From Reyranella sp. (GTDB lineage Bacteria; Pseudomonadota; Alphaproteobacteria; Reyranellales; Reyranellaceae): DNA of 34,872 bases. The position numbers were made by a program, and so were the translations under genes. Position 1 is the first letter of the stretch. Each line of letters begins with the position of its first letter. The notes beneath the pieces were generated by a model. The model had not been told where the DNA came from, did no database searches, and worked only from the letters and a program-made list of their open reading frames with translations. The stretch is from the NCBI GenBank assembly GCA_030684475.1, contig JAUXWB010000084.1, forward strand, positions 1 to 34,872. Direction: 5' to 3'. Shown in pieces: positions 1 through 6,483 of this stretch.

Positions 1-60
1 GATCGCCAGCAACGGTTCGAAGTCCTCCTCCGTCGCGTCGCGAAAGCGCCACTCGACCAC
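1..60 (-). CDS. Partial GNAT-like N-acetyltransferase (N-terminus only)
   Basis: Only the first 20 codons are inside the window. From a GTG at 58-60 the protein begins (M)VEWRFRDATEEDFEPLLAI, which is how many GNAT N-acetyltransferases open: a first beta strand, then a 'RxATxxDxxxLLAI' helix. The start lies 4 nt after the stop of the YbaK-like gene, so it is probably the last visible member of the minus-strand run beginning at 2283. GNAT enzymes move an acetyl group from acetyl-CoA to an amine; the substrate cannot be told. The family call rests on a very short stretch and is tentative. Confidence 0.45.
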   Translation of the reverse strand, partial: MVEWRFRDATEEDFEPLLAI

Positions 61-64
61 GATG

Positions 65-553
65 TCAGACCTTGGCGGCGATCTTCGCCACGCGCGGTCG
101 CGCGATGGCGATCCAGTCCTGGGTGTCGAGTTCCATCGAGCGGTCGAGCCGGCCGGCGTTGAAGAACAGCGTCCCGTTCGCCAGCAGGTCTTCCTCGACG
201 ACGATGGCGAGGTCGGGGTTCAGCGCAAAGGGCGGCACCGAGCCCATGACGCAGCCCGTCAACTCCTGCGCCGTTTCGGGCGAGGCAAAGCCGCATTTGC
301 GCGCCTCGAAGAGTGTCGCGACAGCGCCGAAGTCGAGCTTGCGGCTGCCCGGCAGGATGGCCAGCACGTGGCGCCGGCCGCCGCCACCGCCGCGCACGTC
401 CAGCACCATGGCCTTGGCCGCCTGGTCGGGCCGGTTGCCGCGGATGACGCTGATCTCGGCGGACTTGCCCTCGGCCGCGTGCTCGATGACGCGGAACTTC
501 GCCTTGGCGTCGCTCAGCAGCGCGACCAGCTCGTCGAAAACATCAGACGCCAC
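65..553 (-). CDS. YbaK/EbsC-family aminoacyl-tRNA deacylase
   Basis: The 162-residue protein matches the single-domain YbaK/ProX/EbsC fold throughout. It has 'FRVIEHAAEGKSAEIS' near the N-terminus, 'AAKAMVLDVRGGGGGRRHVLAILPGSRKLD' in the middle, where the conserved lysine of trans-editing enzymes lies, and 'GCVMGSVPPFALNPDLAIVVEEDLL' near the C-terminus (the G-x-V-P-P-F region). Family members hydrolyse mischarged aminoacyl-tRNAs such as Cys-tRNA(Pro) or Ala-tRNA(Pro) in the cytoplasm. The ATG overlaps the end of the DUF1932 dehydrogenase gene by 11 bp, indicating co-transcription. Which mischarged tRNA it edits cannot be decided from sequence. Confidence 0.85.
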   Translation of the reverse strand: MASDVFDELVALLSDAKAKFRVIEHAAEGKSAEISVIRGNRPDQAAKAMVLDVRGGGGGRRHVLAILPGSRKLDFGAVATLFEARKCGFASPETAQELTGCVMGSVPPFALNPDLAIVVEEDLLANGTLFFNAGRLDRSMELDTQDWIAIARPRVAKIAAKV

Positions 554-1490
554 GGACGACCTTCTCCGACAGGATTTTCAGCGCCTCTTCCAGGCTCGGC
601 ACCTGGCCGTCGGCCGGCGCGATATGGGCGTCGACGCTGCGGCGGTGGCTGCGCTCGATGGCCTCGGTCATCAGCGGATCGACGCCGGTCTCGCGCAGGG
701 TCTGCGCCACCAGGCCCATCTCCTCCCAGCGCCGGTGGGCGTGCACGATATGCGTCTGCACCAGCATGCCGATGAAGCCGCGCAAGGTCATGTCGTCGGC
801 ATCGCCGAGGCAACCCAGCACTTCTTCCAGGATGCCCTGGCGTTGCGCCGTCACCAGCGCCTCGACGCCCAACGCCTCGATGCCTTTCACCAGCACGCTG
901 CGCAGCATTTTGACCGACGAGGCACTGCCGGGCTTGGGGCCGAGCAGCGTGGCGACGAAGCCGTTGGCGTTCATCCAGGCGACCGCCGCTGCGGCGTCTT
1001 CGCCGGCCACCAGCATCGGCGCCTTGATGCCCTGCTTGAAGAAGCCGCCCATGACGGCGATGTCGACGTAGCGGCCGCCGGCCGTCTCGATCTCGGCGCG
1101 ATCCTCGTCCGACATCTTGCCGGTGATGGTGCAGAGATCGAGGAAATGCGCACCCTTTTTCAGGAGCGGTGCGGCGGCCGCCGCGGCGTCGTGGGCAAAC
1201 TCGCCCTGGACGGCGGAGATCACCAGGTCGGCTTCGCCCAGTGCCGCGGCGTAGGTGCCTTCGATCGCGACATCGAGCGACCGCGCCGTCTTGCCGAGCG
1301 CCGTGCCGCGCGCGTCCTTGTCGAGGGCGGTGTCGATGGCGATGACGCGGCGCGGGGCGTTGTCGCCCGGCTTCGGTGCGCCTTCATCGCGTGACGCGCG
1401 CCAACCGCCCTCGGCGCAAAGGCCGCGGGCGATGGCCGATCCCGCCTCGCCAAAACCGAGCAGCGCGATGACGCGCGGAGAAAAGGACAT
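543..1490 (-). CDS. NAD(P)-dependent oxidoreductase with C-terminal DUF1932 domain
   Basis: From the ATG at 1490 the protein has 315 residues. It opens with a Rossmann motif, 'IALLGFGEAGSAIARGL' (GxGxxG), and continues as a 6-phosphogluconate / 3-hydroxyisobutyrate dehydrogenase-type NAD-binding domain ('DLVISAV', 'GAHFLDLCTITG', 'YVDIAVMGGFFKQGIKAPMLVAG'). The C-terminal helical part ('GSASSVKMLRSVLVKGIEALGVEAL') contains the lysine-bearing segment of beta-hydroxyacid dehydrogenases and fits DUF1932. The reading frame stays open upstream to 1625, but that stretch overlaps the methyltransferase gene and looks non-coding. The chosen start sits 16 nt after the methyltransferase stop. The substrate is unknown. 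Confidence 0.85.
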   Translation of the reverse strand: MSFSPRVIALLGFGEAGSAIARGLCAEGGWRASRDEGAPKPGDNAPRRVIAIDTALDKDARGTALGKTARSLDVAIEGTYAAALGEADLVISAVQGEFAHDAAAAAAPLLKKGAHFLDLCTITGKMSDEDRAEIETAGGRYVDIAVMGGFFKQGIKAPMLVAGEDAAAAVAWMNANGFVATLLGPKPGSASSVKMLRSVLVKGIEALGVEALVTAQRQGILEEVLGCLGDADDMTLRGFIGMLVQTHIVHAHRRWEEMGLVAQTLRETGVDPLMTEAIERSHRRSVDAHIAPADGQVPSLEEALKILSEKVVRGV

Positions 1491-1506
1491 GTCTTTGTTC
1501 CGGATG

Positions 1507-2283
1507 TCAGGAGGCGGGGGCTTCGCCATCCTTGGTGCTGCGCGCTGCATGTGCATCGCGCGAACTGGCGATGCGCAGCTTCGGTCGCACGGCGGCGACC
1601 GCCTGGTTCGGCGTGCGCTCGGCAACCCCGGCGTAGAGCTGCTTGCCCGACTCGATCACGCTCACGCCGGCGAAGCGGCCGAGCCAGCGCTGGCCGAAGC
1701 GCTCGACCGCGGGCGCCATGCGCATGGCCAGCCGCGAGCGGGTCGGCGGCATGTAGAGGGCGCGCGTCTGGCGCAGCGGCGCGAACATGTTGGTGCGCAT
1801 CAGCGCCGCGAGCTGGCCGGTCGAATAGGGGTGGCCATGATAGAACGGCGATCGTTCGATCTGCGACCAGAAGCCGGCGCGCGTCGGCGCCACCACGATC
1901 AGGCGGCCGCCATCGGCCATCACCCGCCAGATCTCGCGCAGCATCGGACGCACCTGCTCGGTGCATTCGACGCCATGGACCAGCAGCACGCGATCGACCG
2001 AGCGGTCGGGGAGCGGCAGATCCATCTCGTCGACCAGGGTCGTGAGATTGCGCCCCTCGCGCGGCCAGCGCGTGACGCCCTGCTGGGCCGGCATGAAGGC
2101 CAAGGTGCGCTGGGCTTCCTCGACGAACGGCCGCAAGAACGGCGTGGCGTAACCCAGGCCCAGGACGTTCTCGCCGCGAACGCTCGGCCACACTTCGCGC
2201 AGCCGGGCGCGCAGCAAGCGCGCCGTCATTTGGCCAAGCGTGCTGCCGTAGAATTCCTCAAGGTCGAGGACGTCGTTCCACAT
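1507..2283 (-). CDS. Class I SAM-dependent methyltransferase
   Basis: A 258-residue protein with a Rossmann-type methyltransferase core. 'GENVLGLGYATPFLRPF' is a relaxed SAM-binding motif I, 'DEMDLPLPDRSVDRVLLVHGVECTE' gives motifs II and III, and 'LREIWRVMADGGRLIVVAPTRAGFWSQIERSPF' resembles the post-motif III region of UbiE/Mlr-like enzymes. The last 30 or so residues are charged and low in complexity. It is the first gene of the minus-strand run and diverges from gloB with 84 bp between the starts, a pairing I recall from other alphaproteobacteria. The methyl acceptor is unknown. Confidence 0.85.
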   Translation of the reverse strand: MWNDVLDLEEFYGSTLGQMTARLLRARLREVWPSVRGENVLGLGYATPFLRPFVEEAQRTLAFMPAQQGVTRWPREGRNLTTLVDEMDLPLPDRSVDRVLLVHGVECTEQVRPMLREIWRVMADGGRLIVVAPTRAGFWSQIERSPFYHGHPYSTGQLAALMRTNMFAPLRQTRALYMPPTRSRLAMRMAPAVERFGQRWLGRFAGVSVIESGKQLYAGVAERTPNQAVAAVRPKLRIASSRDAHAARSTKDGEAPAS

Positions 2284-2292
2284 GCGCCGATC

Positions 2293-2356
2293 CTAGCAGA
2301 AATCGCACCCCTGGGACCATGGGGAGACCATGGCTTGCGCAAGCCAGCTCTGCTAG
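2293..2356. promoter_or_regulatory. Palindrome-rich divergent promoter region (methyltransferase / gloB)
   Basis: The 84-bp gap between two divergent starts contains nested symmetry. There is a perfect 16-bp palindrome TGGCTTGCGCAAGCCA at 2331-2346. An 8-bp inverted repeat CTAGCAGA (2293-2300) and TCTGCTAG (2349-2356) brackets most of the region. There are also two direct copies of GACCATGG (2315-2322 and 2326-2333). This amount of dyad symmetry suggests an operator for a dimeric regulator or a cruciform. No regulator is identified. Confidence 0.5.
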
Positions 2357-2367
2357 CGTCGCGCATC

Positions 2368-3144
2368 ATGAGCACAACGCTAGACATCGTCCGAATCCCG
2401 GTACTGAGCGACAATTACGTGTGGTTGATGCGCGAGCCCCAGAGCGGGGCGGTCGCCGTCGTCGACCCGGCCGTGGCTGGGCCGATCCTCGCAGAGGCGG
2501 AAAAACGCCGCTGGAAGATCACCCATATCCTGAATACCCATCATCACGGTGATCACGTCGGCGGCAACCTCGAGATCAAGCAGGCGACCGGCTGCACCAT
2601 CGTCGGCCCCCGGCGCGACCGGGCACGCATCCCCGGCATCGACATCGAGGTCGACGACGGCGACCGCTACCGCTTCGGCGAGGCCGAGGCGGAAGTCTTC
2701 TTCATCCCGGGTCATACCAGCGGCCACATCGCCTACGCCTTCCGCGACCAGCAGGCGCTGTTCTGCGGCGACACGATCTTTGCGCTGGGTTGCGGCAAGA
2801 TGTTCGAGGGCACGCCGCAGCAGTTCTGGACGTCGCTCAGCCGCCTGCGGGCCCTGCCCGACGACATGCGGGTCTATTGCGCCCATGAATACACCCAGTC
2901 CAACGCCCGCTTCGCCGTGACCATCGAGACCGGCAACAAGGCGCTGCTGGCGCGCGCGGTGTCCATCGACGCGGCACGGGCCCGCGGTGAGGCGACGGTG
3001 CCGTCGCTGCTGGGCGAGGAGAAGGCCACCAATCCGTTCCTGCGTGTCGACGTGCCGGCCGTGCAGAAGGCGGTGGGCCTGCCGGGCGGCGATCCCGTGG
3101 CGGTGTTCGCCGAGGTCCGCCACCGCAAGGACGTGTTTCGATAA
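2368..3144 (+). CDS. gloB: Hydroxyacylglutathione hydrolase (glyoxalase II)
   Basis: The 258-residue protein has the full glyoxalase II layout. The metallo-beta-lactamase motif T-H-H-H-G-D-H is at residues 57-63, with further metal ligands at H116 and H120 ('GHTSGH'), D135 ('FCGDTIF') and H173 ('YCAHEYT'). The C-terminal substrate-binding part has 'GCGKMFEGTP', 'KATNPFLRVD' and 'RHRKDVFR'. The enzyme hydrolyses S-D-lactoylglutathione to D-lactate and glutathione, the second step of methylglyoxal detoxification in the cytoplasm. The ATG at 2368 gives the standard N-terminus; the longer open frame upstream is antisense to the methyltransferase gene. It is a lone plus-strand gene. Confidence 0.97.
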   Translation: MSTTLDIVRIPVLSDNYVWLMREPQSGAVAVVDPAVAGPILAEAEKRRWKITHILNTHHHGDHVGGNLEIKQATGCTIVGPRRDRARIPGIDIEVDDGDRYRFGEAEAEVFFIPGHTSGHIAYAFRDQQALFCGDTIFALGCGKMFEGTPQQFWTSLSRLRALPDDMRVYCAHEYTQSNARFAVTIETGNKALLARAVSIDAARARGEATVPSLLGEEKATNPFLRVDVPAVQKAVGLPGGDPVAVFAEVRHRKDVFR

Positions 3145-3169
3145 GCCTTTGAGCAATCATGGAACACCA

Positions 3170-3313
3170 TCCGATGACGTTTAGGTGGCCTTCGATTCTC
3201 TGTAGCTCATCCAGAAACTGCGTACCGAGTCCACTTCGCTGCGCCTCGTACTCCCGGAACACGATCTCGATCTCGGCTTCGGCAGCAGCCTTGTAGATGA
3301 CCTCGACGGCCAT
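3170..3313 (-). pseudogene. Truncated ParE/RelE-type toxin remnant
   Basis: From the ATG at 3313 the first 45 or so residues read like a ParE toxin: 'VEVIYKAAAEAEIEIVFREYEAQRSGLGTQFLDELQRIEGHL', matching the usual 'A-E-x-D-I-x-E-A-x-x-W-Y-E-x-Q-x-x-G-L-G' opening. After that the frame leaves the family and runs antisense into the 3' end of gloB. A short piece of another frame, 'HRMVFHD' around 3150-3165, could be the displaced second half. An intact toxin would need another 45-50 residues of beta strands. It sits 5 nt downstream of an antitoxin-like tail, the usual toxin-antitoxin order. It is interpreted as a decayed module. Confidence 0.6.
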
Positions 3314-3318
3314 CGCCG

Positions 3319-3549
3319 CTATCTGGCGAGCAGGCCGTAGGCAAGCTCAAGCCGCTCCCGGGGGCTGAGCTGCTCCAGTTCGTCGAGGAGGGCTGCCATT
3401 TCGTCGGTGCTGGGCGGCTGCCAGATTGTTTCGATGAAATCGAACATGGGCCGGGTAACCGTGAGACGGAAGGTTTCGCCCTGTTCGTGGTTGCGTCCCT
3501 CTACCCGTCGCCAGCGTTCCGCCGTGTCGACGTCGAGGAAATGCAGTTG
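3319..3549 (-). pseudogene. Remnant: C-terminus of a P-loop ATPase/kinase-like protein joined to an antitoxin-like end
   Basis: The minus frame has no plausible upstream start and ends at a TAG at 3319-3321. Residues read '(L)VQLHFLDVDTAERWRR' then 'VEGRNHEQGETFRLTV' and 'TRPMFDFIETIWQPPSTDEM'. This resembles the C-terminal part of AAA_33/zeta-toxin-like ATPases ('HF-D-V-x-x-x-x-R-W-x-R-V-x-x-R-N', then 'M-F-D-F-x-E-x-x-W-x-P-P'), recognised from memory. It then runs into 'AALLDELEQLSPRERLELAYGLLAR', which looks like the start of a short addiction-module antitoxin. Only a 42-codon ORF (3319-3447) has an ATG. The upstream part abuts the marR stop. It is most likely recombination debris. Confidence 0.45.
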
Positions 3550-3551
3550 GA

Positions 3552-3998
3552 CTAACCCAGGTCGCCGGGCTGGCCGGCCGTCAGGCGCCCCAGCAGGTCA
3601 GCCAGCGAGGCGATCTCCGGCCCGGTCCAGCGGTCGCGAAAGACCTCGGCGGCCATGCCCTCGAGCGTGGCCCGGGCGTTGGCGACGAGTTCCTGGCCCG
3701 CCCCGGTGAGGACGACGTAAGCCAGGCGGGCGTCGCGCGGGTCGGCCTCGCGGCTCACCATCCCCAGCTTCTCGAGCGGGGCAGCCATGCGCGTCACCGT
3801 CGAGGGGCTGACATGGAGCCGTTTCGCGAGGTCGATCCGGCTGAGCCGCGTCCGCGGTGCCCGCTCCAGATGCATCAGAAGCAGGGCTTCCTTGAGGGCG
3901 AGCCCGTGCAGGGAGCCCAGCCCGCCCGAGAAGCGCTCTTCAAGGCGGGCGTTGGCGCCGAGCAGGCGCAGAACGGCGGAAAAGGAAGGGTTGGTCAT
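3552..3998 (-). CDS. MarR-family transcriptional regulator
   Basis: A 148-residue protein with the MarR winged helix-turn-helix: helix 'LKEALLLMHLERAPRTRLSRIDLAKRL', recognition region 'HVSPSTVTRMAAPLEKLGMV' and wing 'SREADPRDARLAYVVLTGAGQEL'. The two terminal helical parts form the dimer interface. Such proteins usually repress a nearby gene and their own promoter and are released by small phenolic or oxidising ligands. Its start region is AT-rich and holds a 7-bp inverted repeat 24-46 bp upstream. The next minus-strand genes are an MFS exporter and a hydrolase, but about 330 bp separates them, so a regulatory link is only possible. Confidence 0.9.
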   Translation of the reverse strand: MTNPSFSAVLRLLGANARLEERFSGGLGSLHGLALKEALLLMHLERAPRTRLSRIDLAKRLHVSPSTVTRMAAPLEKLGMVSREADPRDARLAYVVLTGAGQELVANARATLEGMAAEVFRDRWTGPEIASLADLLGRLTAGQPGDLG

Positions 3999-4021
3999 GG
4001 CGAGAATATAGGCCGATATGC

Positions 4022-4044
4022 TTCCATATGCAAGAAGTATGGAA
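4022..4044. promoter_or_regulatory. Candidate MarR autoregulatory operator
   Basis: A perfect 7-bp inverted repeat TTCCATA (4022-4028) and TATGGAA (4038-4044), separated by 9 bp, lies 24-46 bp upstream of the marR ATG in an AT-rich stretch (3999-4110). The spacing of one and a half helical turns suits a dimeric winged-helix regulator, and the position would block the marR promoter. The sequence shows the symmetry; the binding protein is inferred. Confidence 0.55.
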
Positions 4045-4113
4045 ATATATGGGCGGTGAATTTATTTGCAAGTTCAGCAGGTTTGGGTTAATATTTTAGA
4101 TATGATGGGAGAC

Positions 4114-4137
4114 GCTCGACGGAGAGATCCGTCGGGC
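4114..4137. other. Hairpin with GAGA loop in the marR/MFS intergenic region
   Basis: GCTCGACGGA (4114-4123) pairs with TCCGTCGGGC (4128-4137) across a GAGA loop, with one G-T wobble, giving a 10-bp stem. On the plus strand it is followed by ATTATTTA, so it could be a weak terminator, but no plus-strand gene ends here. It may end an unannotated short transcript or be a cruciform. Confidence 0.4.
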
Positions 4138-4157
4138 ATTATTTATGATCCGAAAAT

Positions 4158-4326
4158 GGTCCACGATTGGTCCATTCCAGCGGCAATTCGTGGACACTCC
4201 ATCGCGTGTCCACTCGGGTGTCCGTGTCCACTTCGGTTATGTCGGTGAATCAAGGGCTTGGCCGCGCTTTGGCGACACGGCAGTGGACACGAACACCGCG
4301 TTCAGGCGGGGCACGAAATGGTCCAC
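4158..4326. repeat. Cluster of GTGTCCAC / GTGGACAC octamers
   Basis: The octamer GTGTCCAC or its complement occurs at 4190-4197, 4206-4213, 4224-4231 and 4283-4290. A partial GTGTCC lies at 4218-4223, and TGGTCCAC variants at 4157-4164 and 4319-4326. The copies at 4190 and 4206 form a perfect 8-bp inverted repeat around an 8-bp spacer. The stretch 3999-4329 has no convincing ORF on either strand. The cluster ends at the 3' end of the MFS gene, an odd place for promoter operators. It may be a multi-site protein-binding array or the scar of a mobile element. Confidence 0.55.
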
Positions 4327-4329
4327 TTT

Positions 4330-5448
4330 CTAACGTCGGACCAGGCAGAAGGCGACGCCGAGGGCCATGATCGCGGCCAGGGCGCCAAACAGCCAACCCT
4401 GCGCGATGTTGAGGAACAGCCAGGGAGCGGTGAGCGGTCCGATCGCGGCGCCGAAGTCGCGCCATGTCGAGTAGCTCGCCTGCGAGGCGAGGTAGTTGCC
4501 CTGGGCGCGTTGCATGACCATCACGGGAATCAGCGTGTTGAACAGTCCGCGCATCACCACGACGACGATGCTGCCGACCAGATCGGTGTGCAGGGCGATC
4601 AGGACGTAGCCCAGGACGAGCCCCGATCCGGTGAGCAACGCCACCGGGCGTACGCCGAAGCGGTCGCTCATCCAGCCGCCGATCGGCCCGCCGCCGGCAT
4701 CGACCAGGCAGCGCAGCGACAGCACCAGGCAGGTCGCCACGATGGGCGCCACCGAGGTCACGGAATCGCGCAGCAGGAAAGCCAGCGCGAGCAGGAATAC
4801 GCCGTCGCCGCTGAAGCCCAGCAGGAAACCCCAGATCTCCAGGCGTTGCGGCCGCGGCAGGCGGAAGCCGCGCTCGCGCGCCGGTTCGGCCGGCAGAACG
4901 GGCAGCAGCAGGGCGGCGACCAGGGCCAGCGTCGTCAGCGCGCCGAAGATCAGGAAGACGTCGCGCGGGCCGACCGACAGCACCAGCAGCGCGCCGCCGA
5001 TGAACGCCAGGGCCTGGGCCACGCCGATCATGCCGCGGCTGGCGCCGACGCGCTTGCCGGCGTTGGCCCGGTCGGCGACGGCATAGGCGAGCGAGCCGAG
5101 ATTGAGGGCTGCGAAGGAGAAGCCCCACAGCATGCGGGCGAGGATTTGCAGGATCTCGCCGCCGTCGAGGCCGTAGCAGGTGGTCGACACGATCGAGCCC
5201 AGGGCCGCCGCGATCATCAGATTGCGCGCGCCGACATGCTGGCCGATGGCGGCGACGCCTGAGTTGGCGAACAGGCGGACCCAGCGGTTGAGCGACAGCA
5301 GCACGCCCACCATGGCGAGGCTGATGCCGAATTGCTCGTGATAGAGCGGCAGCACCGCGTAGATCAGCGTGTCGCCCAGCAGGCCGATGCCGATGACCGC
5401 GGCCGACAGGGCGACCGTGCGGCCGGACGCCAGCGGTGGTGCGTTCAC
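4330..5448 (-). CDS. MFS transporter
   Basis: From a GTG at 5448 the protein has 372 residues, about the lower limit for a 12-helix major facilitator. Hydrophobic segments alternate regularly from 'TVALSAAVIGIGLLGDTLIYAVLP' to the final 'GWLFGALAAIMALGVAFCLV'. The loop 'GGWMSDRFGVRPVALL' is the duplicated G-x-x-x-D-R-x-G-R-R-type motif A. The GTG overlaps the stop codon of the upstream hydrolase gene (GTGA), so the two genes are translationally coupled. It probably exports or imports a small molecule in the inner membrane; the substrate is unknown. Pairing with an esterase-type hydrolase hints at an ester or its product. Confidence 0.88.
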   Translation of the reverse strand: MNAPPLASGRTVALSAAVIGIGLLGDTLIYAVLPLYHEQFGISLAMVGVLLSLNRWVRLFANSGVAAIGQHVGARNLMIAAALGSIVSTTCYGLDGGEILQILARMLWGFSFAALNLGSLAYAVADRANAGKRVGASRGMIGVAQALAFIGGALLVLSVGPRDVFLIFGALTTLALVAALLLPVLPAEPARERGFRLPRPQRLEIWGFLLGFSGDGVFLLALAFLLRDSVTSVAPIVATCLVLSLRCLVDAGGGPIGGWMSDRFGVRPVALLTGSGLVLGYVLIALHTDLVGSIVVVVMRGLFNTLIPVMVMQRAQGNYLASQASYSTWRDFGAAIGPLTAPWLFLNIAQGWLFGALAAIMALGVAFCLVRR

Positions 5449-6398
5449 GGGGCTCGCAGCACCAGCGCCTCGTGGAGCGCCGCGGCACAGATGGCAGCAC
5501 CTCGGCGTGCGCCGTGCAGCAGCATCGGCGTGCTGAGGAAGCCGTGCAGCATGCCGCCGAACTCCACGAGATCGGCCAGCGTGCCTTCCTGCTGCAGTCG
5601 CCAGGCGTAGGCGCGGCCCTCGTCGCGCAGGGGGTCGTAGCCGGCGGTGATCACCAGGGCCGGCGGCAGGCCAGCAAGCGAGGCGGCGCGCAGCGGCGAC
5701 ACGCGCCAGTCGCCGCGGCTCGCCTTGTCGGGCGTGTAGTGATCGAAGAACCATTCCATGGTCTCGGCGTTGAGGCCGAAGCCGTCGTAGAAGCGGCGGT
5801 AGGAGTCGGTTCGTGCCACCGCGTCGGTGACCGGATAGGCGAGGAGCTGCAGGCGAAGGCGGGGTCCATCGTGATCGCGCGCCCAGATCGCGATGGCGGC
5901 GGCGAGGTTGCCACCGGCGCTGTCGCCGCCGATGGCAAGGCGTGCGGCGTCGATGCCGACCGAGGCGCCATTGGCGGCGACCCACTGCAGGGCGGCCACG
6001 ACGTCGTCGAAGGCGCCCGGGAAGCGGGCTTCCGGCGCCAGCCGATAGTCGACGGCGCAGACGGCGATCCCGGCGTCGAGGGCGAGCTGGGCACAGAGCA
6101 CGTCGTGGCTTTCGAGGTTGCCGAACACCCAGCCGCCGCCGTGGGCGAACACCAGCGCCGGCAGCATCGCGTCAGCGGCCGCTGCGGTCGGTCGATAGAG
6201 CCGTATCGGCACGGCGCCGCCGGGTCCGGGAATCGTCCGGTCGGTCACCGTGACACCCGAGGGACGCGGACCCTGCGCCGGCGGGCGAAGGGAGAGATAG
6301 AGGTCGCGCGCCGCCTGCGGGCTCAAGCTGTTCCAGGCCGGGCGGTTGGCCGCAGCGGCGAGATCGAGCAGCCGCTGGGATTCCGGATCGAGCGCCAT
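5445..6398 (-). CDS. Alpha/beta hydrolase of the hormone-sensitive lipase (type IV esterase) family
   Basis: The 317-residue protein carries the type IV esterase signature. The oxyanion-hole motif HGGGW is at 86-90, the nucleophile elbow G-D-S-A-G-G has Ser160, the acid is Asp255 in 'YDPLRDEG' and the base is His285 in 'HGF'. Such enzymes hydrolyse short-acyl esters in the cytoplasm. The ATG at 6398 has GGAG 8 nt upstream; the frame extends to 6590, but that part is antisense to the DUF2333 gene. It is the first gene of a two-gene operon with the MFS transporter. The natural substrate is unknown. Confidence 0.93.
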   Translation of the reverse strand: MALDPESQRLLDLAAAANRPAWNSLSPQAARDLYLSLRPPAQGPRPSGVTVTDRTIPGPGGAVPIRLYRPTAAAADAMLPALVFAHGGGWVFGNLESHDVLCAQLALDAGIAVCAVDYRLAPEARFPGAFDDVVAALQWVAANGASVGIDAARLAIGGDSAGGNLAAAIAIWARDHDGPRLRLQLLAYPVTDAVARTDSYRRFYDGFGLNAETMEWFFDHYTPDKASRGDWRVSPLRAASLAGLPPALVITAGYDPLRDEGRAYAWRLQQEGTLADLVEFGGMLHGFLSTPMLLHGARRGAAICAAALHEALVLRAP

Positions 6399-6483
6399 TC
6401 CACCAACTCCATGGGACAAAGAAACACCGCACTCTAGCAGCCTACGCCCCTGTTTCGTCACGAGGCGAATGGTAAGGTCGGTC

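Noticed and set aside
72..3144. Long plus-strand open frames at 72-1394 and from 1255, opposite the minus-strand run
   Set aside because: They are antisense to well-recognised genes and lack any family match; high GC makes such shadow frames common. Only the part from 2368 (gloB) is real.
4066..4370. Short plus frames through the GTGTCCAC cluster
   Set aside because: The repeats alone create recurring Val-Asp-Thr or Val-Ser-Thr words; no transposase or other family match could be supported.
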